64,000 bases of DNA from Ectorhizobium quercum (GTDB lineage Bacteria > Pseudomonadota > Alphaproteobacteria > Rhizobiales > Rhizobiaceae): assembly GCF_026552795.1 (NCBI RefSeq), contig NZ_JANFPI010000002.1, positions 186,001 through 250,000 of the forward strand, given 5' to 3'. Positions 28,345 through 37,006 of this stretch are shown here, piece by piece; position 1 is the stretch's first letter; each line of letters begins with the position of its first letter. The notes beneath the pieces were generated by a model that was not told where the DNA came from, made no database searches, and saw only the letters and a program-made list of their open reading frames with translations. The position numbers and the translations under genes are program-made.

Positions 28345-31145
28345 GTGCCCTGTCTTTCGCCACCCCCGCCGTTCTGGCAGCCCTTCTGGCCCTGCCGCTG
28401 ATCTGGTGGCTGCTGCGGCTGACACCGCCGCGCCCGCAGCAGGAGGTCTTCCCGCCGCTGAAAATTCTGGAACGTATCCTCAAGCGGGAGGAAACGCCGG
28501 CAAAGAGCCCCTGGTGGCTGACGGCGCTGCGCATGGCGCTCGCCGCCGCCGTCATCCTGGCGCTCGCCGGGCCGGTGCTGAACCGGGATACGACTGCGCT
28601 TTCGAGCGCCGGGCCGCTGACGCTGGTGATCGACAACGGCTGGGCCGCGGCGCCCGACTGGGAACAACGCACCGAGACGGCGGCAACGCTGATCGACGCC
28701 GCCGAGCGCGCCGACCTGCCGGTCTCCATCACCTTCACCGCCGAAACCGCCCACGACGCCACGCCGGAAAGCGCCCTCGCCGCCCGCGAGAAACTGGCCG
28801 CCGCGCGGCCGCGGCCGTTGGAACCCGACCGCGCCCGCGCCATCGAATCCATATCCGCCGCGCTGGCCGGTGCCCGTCCCGGTACATTGGTCTTCCTTGC
28901 CGACGGCATCGAGAACGACGCGGACGAACCCGTCGTCCAGCGCCTGTCCGCTCTTGAGCCCGGCGAGCTGCGCATCGTCGAGGGCGACAATGCCCGCACC
29001 GTGGCGCTGACGGCCGTCAACAACGGCGCGACCACCATGACGGCCCGTGCCGTGCGCCTCGATGCCGCCGCCCCGCTGGCCGCCACCGTCTCCGCGCTCG
29101 ACGCCCAGGGCCGCGCCATCGCCTCCGGACCGCTGAACTTCGGCCCCGGCCAGAGCGAAACGACGGCCGAAATCGCCGTGCCCTTCGAATTGCGCAACGA
29201 TTTCGCCCGCCTTCAGATCGACGGCATCCAGACGGCCGGCGCCGTCCGCCTGCTGGACGACGGCTTCAAGCGCCGCCGCGTCGCGCTCATTTCCGGCGAA
29301 AGCGGCAGCGATTTCCAGCCGCTTCTCCAGCCGCTCTATTATATCGAACGGGCGCTCGGCCCCTATGCCGATCTGGTGAAGCCGGACAACCCCGATCTCG
29401 CCGCCGCCATCCCGGCCTTGCTGGAACAGAACCCCTCCGCCATCGTCATGGCCGATGTCGGCCGCCTGCCGGCCGGCGTCTACGAGCCGATGCAGCGCTG
29501 GCTCGCCAACGGCGGCACGCTGATCCGCTTCGCCGGGCCGCGCCTCGCCGCCGCCCCCGCCGACGATCCGCTGGTGCCGGTGCTGCTGCGGCAGGGCGAA
29601 CGCGCCTTCGGCGGCGCACTCTCCTGGAGCGAGCCGCAGCCGCTGGCTCCCTTCCCCGCAGCTGGCCCGTTCGCCGGCCTCCCGAACCCGGACGACGTGA
29701 CCGTCACCCGTCAGGTTCTGGCCGAACCGGTGCCCGATCTCGCCCAGAAGACGCTCGCCAGCCTTGCCGACGGCACACCGCTCGTCACCATGAAGGACGA
29801 AGGCTCCGGCCATGTAATCCTCTTCCATGTCAGCGCTGAGGCGACCTGGTCGAACCTACCGCTGTCCGGTCATTTCGTGGAAATGCTGCGCCGGCTCGTC
29901 CAGCTTTCGCGCTCGGGCGGCGTATCGGCGGAATCGCAGGCCGCAGCCGCCGCGACGCTGCCGCCGTGGCGCCTCCTGACCGCCAGCGGCAGCCTGACGG
30001 CCGAAACCGGCAATGCCCGCCCGCTGACACTTGCGCCCTCCGCCGCGCCGCTGGCGAGCTTCGACACACCGCCCGGCCTCTACGGATCCGAGGATGGCTT
30101 CACCGCGCTGAACCTTCTGGCCGCCGACGCCAGCCTGGCGCCCATCGACCCGTCCGCCGGCCAGATGACGGCCACACGGCTTGCACTGGCGGGCGACACC
30201 GCCCGTCCGCTCGCTCCCTGGCTCTATCTCGCGGCCTTCCTGATGCTTCTTGCCGACAGTCTCATCATGCTCTTCATGAACGGCGCATTCCGCCGCCTTC
30301 CCAAGGCCCGCACCGCCGCCGCGATGATCGCGGCGCTGGCGTTCCTCGCACCGCTTACCCCGGACCGAGCCCGCGCCGACGACAGCCGTCCGGGCGACGA
30401 GGTGATCCTCGACCATCTGCAAACGACCCGGCTCGCCTACGTCATCACCGGCGAAGCCGATGTCGACCGCATTTCCGAGCAGGGCCTCGCGGGGCTGACC
30501 GACTTCCTCCTGTGGCGCACGGCGCTCGAACCCGGCAAGCCGGTCGGCCTCGACATCACCAGGGACGAGCTGTCCTTCTATCCGCTCATCTACTGGCCGG
30601 TCTCGGCCAGCGCGCAGATGCCCTCGCCCGAGGCGATCTCCCGCATCGACGCCTATATGCGCGCCGGCGGCACCGTGCTTTTCGACACGCGCGACCAGAT
30701 CGGCGGCATCGACGGCGGCCAGACCAGCCCCAATACGGAACGGTTGCAGGCGATCCTCGGCAATATCGACATTCCGCCGCTGGAGCCCGTGCCGGAGGAC
30801 CATGTTCTGGCGCGCTCGTTCTATCTGCTGCACGACTTTCCCGGCCGCTACACGGGCAGCCCGCTCTGGGTGGAGGCACGGCCCGATGGCCGCAACGGCG
30901 GCTCGACCTCGCTCTCCTCGTCGGGCGACGGCGTTTCGCCGATCCTGATCACCGGCAACGACTTCGCCGGAGCCTGGGCCGTCGACAATGCCGGAAACCC
31001 CGTCCTGCCGACCGTGCCGGCCGACGAGGTCCAGCGCGAACATGCCTTCCGCACCGGCGTGAACATCATGATGTATATGCTGACCGGCAACTACAAGGCC
31101 GATCAGGTTCACATCCCGGCACTGCTCGAACGGTTGGGGCAGTAG
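28341..31145 (+). CDS. DUF4159 membrane protein with BatA-like N-terminus
   Basis: 934 residues. A BatA-type N-terminus with two membrane helices (about 10-26 and 60-80; LAALLALPLIWWLLRLTPP), a VWA-like/periplasmic region with LTLVIDNGWAAAPDW, a further helix near 622-642 (LYLAAFLMLLADSLIMLFM), and a C-terminal DUF4159 domain (about 680-930, ending MYMLTGNYKADQVHIPALLERLGQ). Starts overlapping the DUF58 stop. It probably forms an envelope complex with the neighbouring DUF58 and membrane proteins, as in Bat-like clusters; the role is unknown. Confidence 0.85.
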   Translation: MSALSFATPAVLAALLALPLIWWLLRLTPPRPQQEVFPPLKILERILKREETPAKSPWWLTALRMALAAAVILALAGPVLNRDTTALSSAGPLTLVIDNGWAAAPDWEQRTETAATLIDAAERADLPVSITFTAETAHDATPESALAAREKLAAARPRPLEPDRARAIESISAALAGARPGTLVFLADGIENDADEPVVQRLSALEPGELRIVEGDNARTVALTAVNNGATTMTARAVRLDAAAPLAATVSALDAQGRAIASGPLNFGPGQSETTAEIAVPFELRNDFARLQIDGIQTAGAVRLLDDGFKRRRVALISGESGSDFQPLLQPLYYIERALGPYADLVKPDNPDLAAAIPALLEQNPSAIVMADVGRLPAGVYEPMQRWLANGGTLIRFAGPRLAAAPADDPLVPVLLRQGERAFGGALSWSEPQPLAPFPAAGPFAGLPNPDDVTVTRQVLAEPVPDLAQKTLASLADGTPLVTMKDEGSGHVILFHVSAEATWSNLPLSGHFVEMLRRLVQLSRSGGVSAESQAAAAATLPPWRLLTASGSLTAETGNARPLTLAPSAAPLASFDTPPGLYGSEDGFTALNLLAADASLAPIDPSAGQMTATRLALAGDTARPLAPWLYLAAFLMLLADSLIMLFMNGAFRRLPKARTAAAMIAALAFLAPLTPDRARADDSRPGDEVILDHLQTTRLAYVITGEADVDRISEQGLAGLTDFLLWRTALEPGKPVGLDITRDELSFYPLIYWPVSASAQMPSPEAISRIDAYMRAGGTVLFDTRDQIGGIDGGQTSPNTERLQAILGNIDIPPLEPVPEDHVLARSFYLLHDFPGRYTGSPLWVEARPDGRNGGSTSLSSSGDGVSPILITGNDFAGAWAVDNAGNPVLPTVPADEVQREHAFRTGVNIMMYMLTGNYKADQVHIPALLERLGQ

Positions 31146-31146
31146 A

Positions 31147-33225
31147 ATGGCGCTCACCTTCTCCCCGCTCCTGCCCTGGGCCGTGATCGGCGCGCTGGCC
31201 GTCGTGGCGGCGGTGCTCGCCGCCCTCGGCTTCTGGCGCGGCATGCGCGGCAGCGCGCTGCGCGCGCTTGCCCTTGCGGCCCTGCTCGCGGCCATCGCCA
31301 ATCCGTTGCTGATCGACGAGCGCCGCGAAGCCCTGTCGACCGTCGTGCCGATCGTCGTCGACCGCTCCGCCAGCCAGGAAACGGTGGAACGCACGGAGCG
31401 GACCGATGCGGCGCTGGCCGGCCTGCTCGACCGGTTCAGCGCCTTCCCGCAGATCGAGACGCGGGTGATCGAGGCCAGTGACGACCCGGACACGGATACG
31501 CCGTCGACGCGGCTCTTTTCGGCCCTTTCCGATGCCATCGCCGACGTGCCCTCGGCCCGGATCGGCGGCGCGGTCTTCCTGACGGACGGCCAGATCCACG
31601 ATCTGCCCGGCCCCGATGCCAATCTCGGCTTCAACGCCCCGATCCACGGGCTCATCACCGGCCGCGCCGACGAGTTCGACCGGCGCATCGAGGTCATTCG
31701 CGGCCCGCGCTTCGGCATCGTCGGCGAGGAGCAGGAGATAACCCTGCGCGTCTTCGACGACGGCGCGCAGGCCGCAGACGCCCCTCCCGCCGATATCTCG
31801 GTCCGCATCAACGGCGAGGAACAGCCGCCGCTGAGGGCCCAACCGGGCGCGGAAACCTCCTTCCGCTTCAACGTGCCGCGCGGCGGCGCCAACGTGCTGG
31901 AATTCTCGGTCGCCGAACGCCCCGGCGAAGTGACCGGCGCCAACAACCGCGCGGTCCACGTCATCGAGGGCATCCGCCAGAACCTGCGCGTGCTTCTCGT
32001 TTCCGGCGAGCCGCATTCGGGCGAACGCGCCTGGCGCAACCTCCTGAAATCCGACGCGTCCGTCGATCTGGTCCACTTCACCATTCTGCGGCCGCCGGAA
32101 AAGCAGGACGGCACGCCGATCAACGAACTTTCGCTGATCGCCTTCCCGACGCGCGAGCTTTTCGTCGAAAAGATCGAGGATTTCGACCTCATCATCTTCG
32201 ACCGCTACCAGCACCGCAACGTGCTGCCGATCCTCTACTACGACTATATCTCCCAGTATGTCGAAAACGGCGGCGCGCTGCTGATCGCCGCCGGGCCGGA
32301 ACATGCGAGCGAGGCCTCCATCGCGCTGACGCCGCTTTCCTCCGTGCTGCCGGCCGCCCCGACCGGCCGCATGAACGAGGCCCCCTTCTATCCGCGCCTG
32401 TCCGAGGCGGGCGAGAAGCATCCGGTGACGCGCGGTCTGGAAGGGGCGGCCGACGAACCGCCGCATTGGGGCCGCTGGTTCCGCACCGTCGAGGTCGACC
32501 AGCCGCGCGGCCAGACCGTCATGGTCGCCAACGACGACAAGCCCCTTCTGGTGCTGAACCGCCAGGGCGAAGGTCGCGTCGCCATGCTGCTGTCCGATCA
32601 GGGCTGGCTGTGGGCACGCGGCTTCGAGGGCGGCGGCCCGCATGTGGCGCTCTACCGGCGTATCGCCCACTGGCTGATGAAGCAGCCCGAACTGGAGGAA
32701 GAGGCGCTGACCGCCCGCGCCTCCGGCCGCACGCTGACGGTGCTGCGCCAGACGATCGGCGACGATCCCGGTCCCGCGACGGTCAAGTATCCGTCCGGCC
32801 GCACGGAAAGCCTGCCGCTTGCCGAGGCTTCGCCCGGCCTCTACCGCGCCGAAAGGCGCATGGAGGAAACCGGCCTTTACGAGATCACCAACGGCGACCT
32901 GACGACACTGGTCCACGCCGGCGCGGTCGACGCCCCCGAATTCAAGGCGATGGTCTCGACCACGGAAACGCTCCAGCCCTACGCCGAGCGCACGCACGGC
33001 ATCGTGACCCGCGTCGCCCCCGCTTCGGGCAGTGGCGTCACCCTGCCGTCGGTCCTGCCGGTCAACGGCGAGGTGCGCGTCTCCGATCCCTCGCGGCTGG
33101 CGATCCGCATGACCGGCGAAACGGTGCTGAAGGGCATCGACACGCTGCCGCTCTTCGCCGGCTTCCTCGGCCTCGCCGTGCTGCTTCTGGCGCTTTCCAC
33201 GACATGGTGGCGGGAAGGACGGTGA
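31147..33225 (+). CDS. Large membrane protein, glutamine amidotransferase-like fold
   Basis: 692 residues. Two N-terminal helices (about 8-30, 37-55), a VWA-like segment (VPIVVDRSASQETVERTERTD), beta-rich periplasmic domains, a class-I glutamine-amidotransferase-like stretch (about 275-420, LIIFDRYQHRNVLPILYYDYISQYVENGGALLIAAG) lacking an obvious catalytic Cys, and one C-terminal helix (about 665-685). One base separates it from the DUF4159 gene. Its function is unknown; the gene order suggests a complex assembled by MoxR. Confidence 0.83.
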   Translation: MALTFSPLLPWAVIGALAVVAAVLAALGFWRGMRGSALRALALAALLAAIANPLLIDERREALSTVVPIVVDRSASQETVERTERTDAALAGLLDRFSAFPQIETRVIEASDDPDTDTPSTRLFSALSDAIADVPSARIGGAVFLTDGQIHDLPGPDANLGFNAPIHGLITGRADEFDRRIEVIRGPRFGIVGEEQEITLRVFDDGAQAADAPPADISVRINGEEQPPLRAQPGAETSFRFNVPRGGANVLEFSVAERPGEVTGANNRAVHVIEGIRQNLRVLLVSGEPHSGERAWRNLLKSDASVDLVHFTILRPPEKQDGTPINELSLIAFPTRELFVEKIEDFDLIIFDRYQHRNVLPILYYDYISQYVENGGALLIAAGPEHASEASIALTPLSSVLPAAPTGRMNEAPFYPRLSEAGEKHPVTRGLEGAADEPPHWGRWFRTVEVDQPRGQTVMVANDDKPLLVLNRQGEGRVAMLLSDQGWLWARGFEGGGPHVALYRRIAHWLMKQPELEEEALTARASGRTLTVLRQTIGDDPGPATVKYPSGRTESLPLAEASPGLYRAERRMEETGLYEITNGDLTTLVHAGAVDAPEFKAMVSTTETLQPYAERTHGIVTRVAPASGSGVTLPSVLPVNGEVRVSDPSRLAIRMTGETVLKGIDTLPLFAGFLGLAVLLLALSTTWWREGR

Positions 33226-33662
33226 ACCCGCTGCCAGAACCGGAACTTCTTGCCGACGCGGACGAGGCGGCCGAAGACGCCGTCTACAGCGCACTCCGCG
33301 CCTACAATATCGACCGCTTCGGCCCTTCGGACCAAAAGCCCTTGCAGATCGTGCTGCGCGACGGCGAAGGCAATGTCATCGGCGGCCTGACCGGCGAAAC
33401 GGCGCGCGGCTGGCTGTTCGTCAAGCTGCTCTACGTGCCCGAGGCCTGCCGCGGCCGCGGTCTCGCGACCCGGCTTCTGGCGCTGGCGGAGGAAGAAGCC
33501 CGCAAGCGCGGCTGCACCGGCATGCAGATCGACACCATGAACCCGGATGCGCTGAGGCTCTACCGGCGCTACGGCTTCGAGATCGCCGGAACGCTCGGGG
33601 CGCTGAAGGGCGGCCACACGCTCACCTGGCTCGCCAACCGCATCGATGGCGCTCAGTCGTAG
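33222..33662 (+). CDS. GNAT family N-acetyltransferase
   Basis: 146 residues from GTG 33222 (MNPLPEPELLADAD), which overlaps the upstream stop (GTGA) and has GGGAAGG just upstream; ATG 33204 is an alternative start. Acetyl-CoA motif VPEACRGRGLATRLLALAEEEARKRG and LRLYRRYGFEIAGTL. Last gene of the MoxR operon by position and coupling. Substrate unknown. Its stop overlaps the 3' end of a convergent GNAT gene by 10 bases. Confidence 0.83.
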   Translation: MNPLPEPELLADADEAAEDAVYSALRAYNIDRFGPSDQKPLQIVLRDGEGNVIGGLTGETARGWLFVKLLYVPEACRGRGLATRLLALAEEEARKRGCTGMQIDTMNPDALRLYRRYGFEIAGTLGALKGGHTLTWLANRIDGAQS

Positions 33663-34159
33663 GGCCGCCAGCCGATGACGCCCCTCAGCCCGGCATGCAC
33701 CCCGTCCGCCATCGGCACGACCAGAACCCGGCCCGGATCGACCGGCCCCGGGAACTCCAGCGCGCCATAGGCAACCTTCTCGAAACCGAGCGGCATGTAA
33801 TAGGGTGGATCACCGATCAGGATGACGGCCTCGGAGCCCTTCCGCCGCGCCGCCTCGATGGCGATGCGCACCAGTTCCCGGCCGATGCCCATGCATTTGT
33901 GCGAGGGCCGCACGGCGAGCGGCCCCAGCATATGGCCCTTCACCGAACCGGCCAGCACCGGCGTCATCCGCACGGAGGCGATCGTCTCGCCGCCATCGGT
34001 GCAGACATAGGAAAGGGAGCGGTCGTGCCCCCCCTGCTCGCGGATCCGCTGGGCGGCCTTGGCGAACCGGGCCGGGCCGAAGGCCTCGTCGTTGATGAAT
34101 TCGATAACGGCGTCGTGCGACGTATCCTCGGTGAGGTAGACAAGCGCGTGCTGCTGCAT
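33653..34159 (-). CDS. GNAT family N-acetyltransferase
   Basis: 168 residues from ATG 34159 (MQQHALVYLTED); ATG 34192 would add 11 residues and neither start has a strong ribosome binding site. LGPLAVRPSHKCMGIGRELVRIAIEAARRKG is the acetyl-CoA motif, followed by VILIGDPPYYMPLGFEKV, typical of the YhbS-like branch. Monocistronic by position. Substrate unknown. Confidence 0.82.
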   Translation of the reverse strand: MQQHALVYLTEDTSHDAVIEFINDEAFGPARFAKAAQRIREQGGHDRSLSYVCTDGGETIASVRMTPVLAGSVKGHMLGPLAVRPSHKCMGIGRELVRIAIEAARRKGSEAVILIGDPPYYMPLGFEKVAYGALEFPGPVDPGRVLVVPMADGVHAGLRGVIGWRPYD

Positions 34160-34382
34160 GGAGAGACCGGAATATGAAAGCGGACAGGACATGGGTGATG
34201 CTTCGCCCGTCAGGGCGTCGGGAGCATCAGCGTCGTCGCAGGGTCCGCGGTCCGGTCATCGATCGAATATCCTCTTGTCAGGTGCGGAATGGGTAGCAGA
34301 TTTTCCGGCGCTGTCCAGAGGGGAATCCGCGCCGCCTCGCTTTTTTGCGTTGGCGCAGGCCGGGAAAGCCACCTGCCGCCCG

Positions 34383-35348
34383 TTATCGCAGGACGCCGGC
34401 ATTGATCATGTTCGAAACGAACATCCGCAGAAGGACCGGATCGAAATGGCCCTCGGAACGCCGCATCATGTCGATGGTGTCCTGCGGCGACCATGCCCGC
34501 TTGTAGGGCCGGATCGTCGTCATCGCCTCGTAGACGTCGCAGATCGCGGCCACCCGGGCCGCATGGGGAATAGTCTTGCCGGCCAGGCCCGAGGGATAGC
34601 CGGTGCCGTTCCAGCGCTCGTGGTGGTGAAGGCAGATATCGAGCACCGTCTGCGAAATGCCCTCGATTCCCTTCAGCATCTCGTAGCCCAGCTCCGGATG
34701 CCGGCGTATGACCGCCATTTCCCGGATGCTCAGCTCGCCTTCCTTCAGCAGAATACCCTTGGGCATCAGCATCTTGCCCAGATCGTGCACCAGCCCGCCG
34801 AAGGCGAGAAGCTGGATATCCGCGTCATTCAGTTCCAGCCTGCGGCCGAAGCCGATCATCAGGGCGCTGACCGCGAGCGAATGAAGAAACGAGGCCTCGT
34901 CCGCGTTCTTCAGGCGAAGGATACCGACCAGCGCCCCTGTATTGCTGACGGCGCTCGCCATCACCTGCTCGACCGCCGCGTGGGCCGAATCGACCGCGAA
35001 CACGCCGTTCATCCGCGCTTCGCCGAAAAGATTGCGGATATAGGGAACCGTTTTCTCGACCGATTGCCGGGCTTCGCGGATTTCATCCGGGGAGAACCGG
35101 CCGCGCAGCGACTTTTCGAAACGCTCGGGGTCGAGCACGGTGACGAGCGGTCCCGCCTCGCCGGTATCGATGCCGCGCCGCGTGTCGATCACCACGCTCA
35201 TGGCGCTGCTCTTCATGATGCGTGCGACATCGGACTGCGCCTTGATCAGAAACGGGCTGAAAGGCGGGTCCGTCACCCCCGGCGTGCATTCCAGATCCTC
35301 CACGAACATTCCGATCCGGACCTGATGAAGTCGAATTCTTTTTCTCAT
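34383..35348 (-). CDS. HD-GYP domain protein, probable cyclic-di-GMP phosphodiesterase
   Basis: 321 residues from ATG 35348 (MRKRIRLHQVRIGMFVEDLE), the usual start of DUF3391-HD-GYP proteins; the frame is open 46 codons upstream but those do not fit the family. N-terminal DUF3391 (about 1-130), HD-GYP (about 150-320) with HDLGKMLMPKGIL and LHHHERWNGTGYPSGL, that is HD and GYP both intact. Cytosolic, no membrane segments. With the GGDEF/EAL protein at 4.5 kb this is the second cyclic-di-GMP gene in the window. Confidence 0.92.
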   Translation of the reverse strand: MRKRIRLHQVRIGMFVEDLECTPGVTDPPFSPFLIKAQSDVARIMKSSAMSVVIDTRRGIDTGEAGPLVTVLDPERFEKSLRGRFSPDEIREARQSVEKTVPYIRNLFGEARMNGVFAVDSAHAAVEQVMASAVSNTGALVGILRLKNADEASFLHSLAVSALMIGFGRRLELNDADIQLLAFGGLVHDLGKMLMPKGILLKEGELSIREMAVIRRHPELGYEMLKGIEGISQTVLDICLHHHERWNGTGYPSGLAGKTIPHAARVAAICDVYEAMTTIRPYKRAWSPQDTIDMMRRSEGHFDPVLLRMFVSNMINAGVLR

Positions 35349-35479
35349 TCCAGCGTTACGATACTCCAGACACACGACAGGGAATGCGACTCCGCCTTCT
35401 GTCACCCATAGCGACCAAAAGTTGAGATTACGCAAATCCGAAGATGTAAAATTGAAGCAATCGGCCTGCCGCGATCCGT

Positions 35480-35971
35480 TCACCAATGGTCGGGCGGCGG
35501 CTGGAGGCCCCGGATTTCATCCAGTCTCAGCCGCGTCGCCTTCGTCGCATTCTCCGGAAGGCGTTCCGGGTCGAAGAATCCGCTTTCGGCAATCTCGCGG
35601 TCCGCCGGGCGCGGCGCGGTCTGGCGCACCTCGGCCCGGTAGAGAAGGACGTGATCGCGACGGCTGACCCGGTGATTGAAATAGGCATGGAAGAGAACGG
35701 GCGTCGAGACCGGCTCCAGGTTTCCCTCCTCGCGGAGTTCCTTCAGCAGCGCCTGCATGGCGGTTTCGCCACGCTCGACGCCGCCGCCCGGCAGATACCA
35801 GCCGGGCACATAGGTGTGGCGGACCAGGAAGACCTCACCCCTTTCGTTGAAACAGGCGGCGCGAACGCCGAGCGTCATGCCGCGCAGGAAGAACTGCACC
35901 GGATGCACCAGCCGCAGCAGCAGCCTGTGGCGAAGCTGCAACCCGTCATTCCCGCTGCCGGTATCGCTCAT
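35480..35971 (-). CDS. NUDIX hydrolase
   Basis: 163 residues. The Nudix box GGGVERGETAMQALLKELREEGNL is complete apart from the final Glu-Glu pair spacing. It begins MSDTGSGNDGLQLRHRLLLRLVHPVQ. GGGAGCAAGG precedes the ATG. An N-terminal helix-like region (LLLRLVHPVQFFLRG) precedes the fold; it may associate with membranes. Substrate unknown. Divergent from the phosphoesterase gene, 41 bases away. Confidence 0.87.
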   Translation of the reverse strand: MSDTGSGNDGLQLRHRLLLRLVHPVQFFLRGMTLGVRAACFNERGEVFLVRHTYVPGWYLPGGGVERGETAMQALLKELREEGNLEPVSTPVLFHAYFNHRVSRRDHVLLYRAEVRQTAPRPADREIAESGFFDPERLPENATKATRLRLDEIRGLQPPPDHW

Positions 35972-36012
35972 TTTCCTTGCTCCCTGAACGGACGGGCTTT
36001 ATTGCTCGTGCC

Positions 36013-36924
36013 ATGTTCACACTCGCCCATATTTCCGATGTGCATCTCGGACCCTTGCCCCGCCTGACCTTGAGAGAACTGGCCTCCAAGCGCATCACCG
36101 GATATGTGAACTGGCACCGGAACCGGCGCAAGCATCTTTTCGGCAGCACGCTGGAGATGATCCTGGCCGATATCGCCAGCCGCGCCCCCGACCATATCGC
36201 CATCACCGGCGATCTCGTGAATCTTGCCACCGGCACCGAAATCCGCAAGGCGACGGAATGGCTGGCGACCGTGGGCGCCCCCGCCGACGTTTCCGTGGTT
36301 CCCGGGAATCACGACGCCTATGTGCCCGGCGCCGGCAGCCGTTCGACGAGCGCCTGGTATCCCTACATGTGCGGCGACGACGCCCCGGCTGAGCGCAATC
36401 TCGGCGAACACGCCTTTCCCTATATGCGCCGCCGCGGCCCCGTGGCGCTGATCGGATGTTCCACCGCCGTCGCCACCCCGCCTTTTACGGCCAGCGGTTA
36501 TTTCGGTCCCCGCCAGGCACGCGATCTGGTGAAGCTTTTGCGGCAGGCCGGCGAGGAAGGTCTTTTCCGGATCGTCATGATCCACCATCCGCCGATCCGC
36601 GGCGCGACCACCGCCTACAAGCGCATGCTCGGCATCCGCCGCTTCGCGGCCGCGCTGTCGCTGGGCGGCGCCGAACTCGTCCTGCATGGCCACACCCATC
36701 TGAACACGCTCCACTGGATCAGGCTCAGGGGTGGCGGCCAGGTTCCGGTCCTCGGCATCGCATCGGCCTCCCAGGGGCCGGGCAGCCACAGGCCGTGCGC
36801 TGCCTACAACCTGCTGACCGTCTCCGGCGCTCCCGGCGCCTGGAAACTCGCCTGCGACCGTTACGGCCTCGATCCACGCTCGATGACGATCGGGCCGGAA
36901 CACCGGCAGATACTGATCGAATAG
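36013..36924 (+). CDS. Calcineurin-like metallophosphoesterase
   Basis: 303 residues from ATG 36013 (MFTLAHISDVHLGPLP); an in-frame ATG 12 codons up is unlikely. The five metallophosphoesterase blocks are present: DVHLG, GDLVNLATGTE, VPGNHD, IHHPP (VMIHHPPIRG) and GHTHLNT. Cytosolic; substrate unknown (phosphodiester or phosphomonoester). It converges with leuA, with a shared hairpin between the two. Confidence 0.9.
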   Translation: MFTLAHISDVHLGPLPRLTLRELASKRITGYVNWHRNRRKHLFGSTLEMILADIASRAPDHIAITGDLVNLATGTEIRKATEWLATVGAPADVSVVPGNHDAYVPGAGSRSTSAWYPYMCGDDAPAERNLGEHAFPYMRRRGPVALIGCSTAVATPPFTASGYFGPRQARDLVKLLRQAGEEGLFRIVMIHHPPIRGATTAYKRMLGIRRFAAALSLGGAELVLHGHTHLNTLHWIRLRGGGQVPVLGIASASQGPGSHRPCAAYNLLTVSGAPGAWKLACDRYGLDPRSMTIGPEHRQILIE

Positions 36925-36949
36925 ACCGCTTTCCTTCCCTCTTCCATGC

Positions 36950-36990
36950 GAAAAGGCGGCGCCTCCTCAATGGAGACGCCGCCTTCATCG
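36950..36990 (-). terminator. Terminator of leuA (probably bidirectional)
   Basis: GGCGGCG-T-CTCC and GGAG-G-CGCCGCC pair around ATTGA on the minus strand, followed by TTTTCG. On the plus strand the same stem serves the phosphoesterase gene but lacks a good T-run. Confidence 0.75.
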
Positions 36991-37006
36991 TTCAAACGGA
37001 ATGCAC

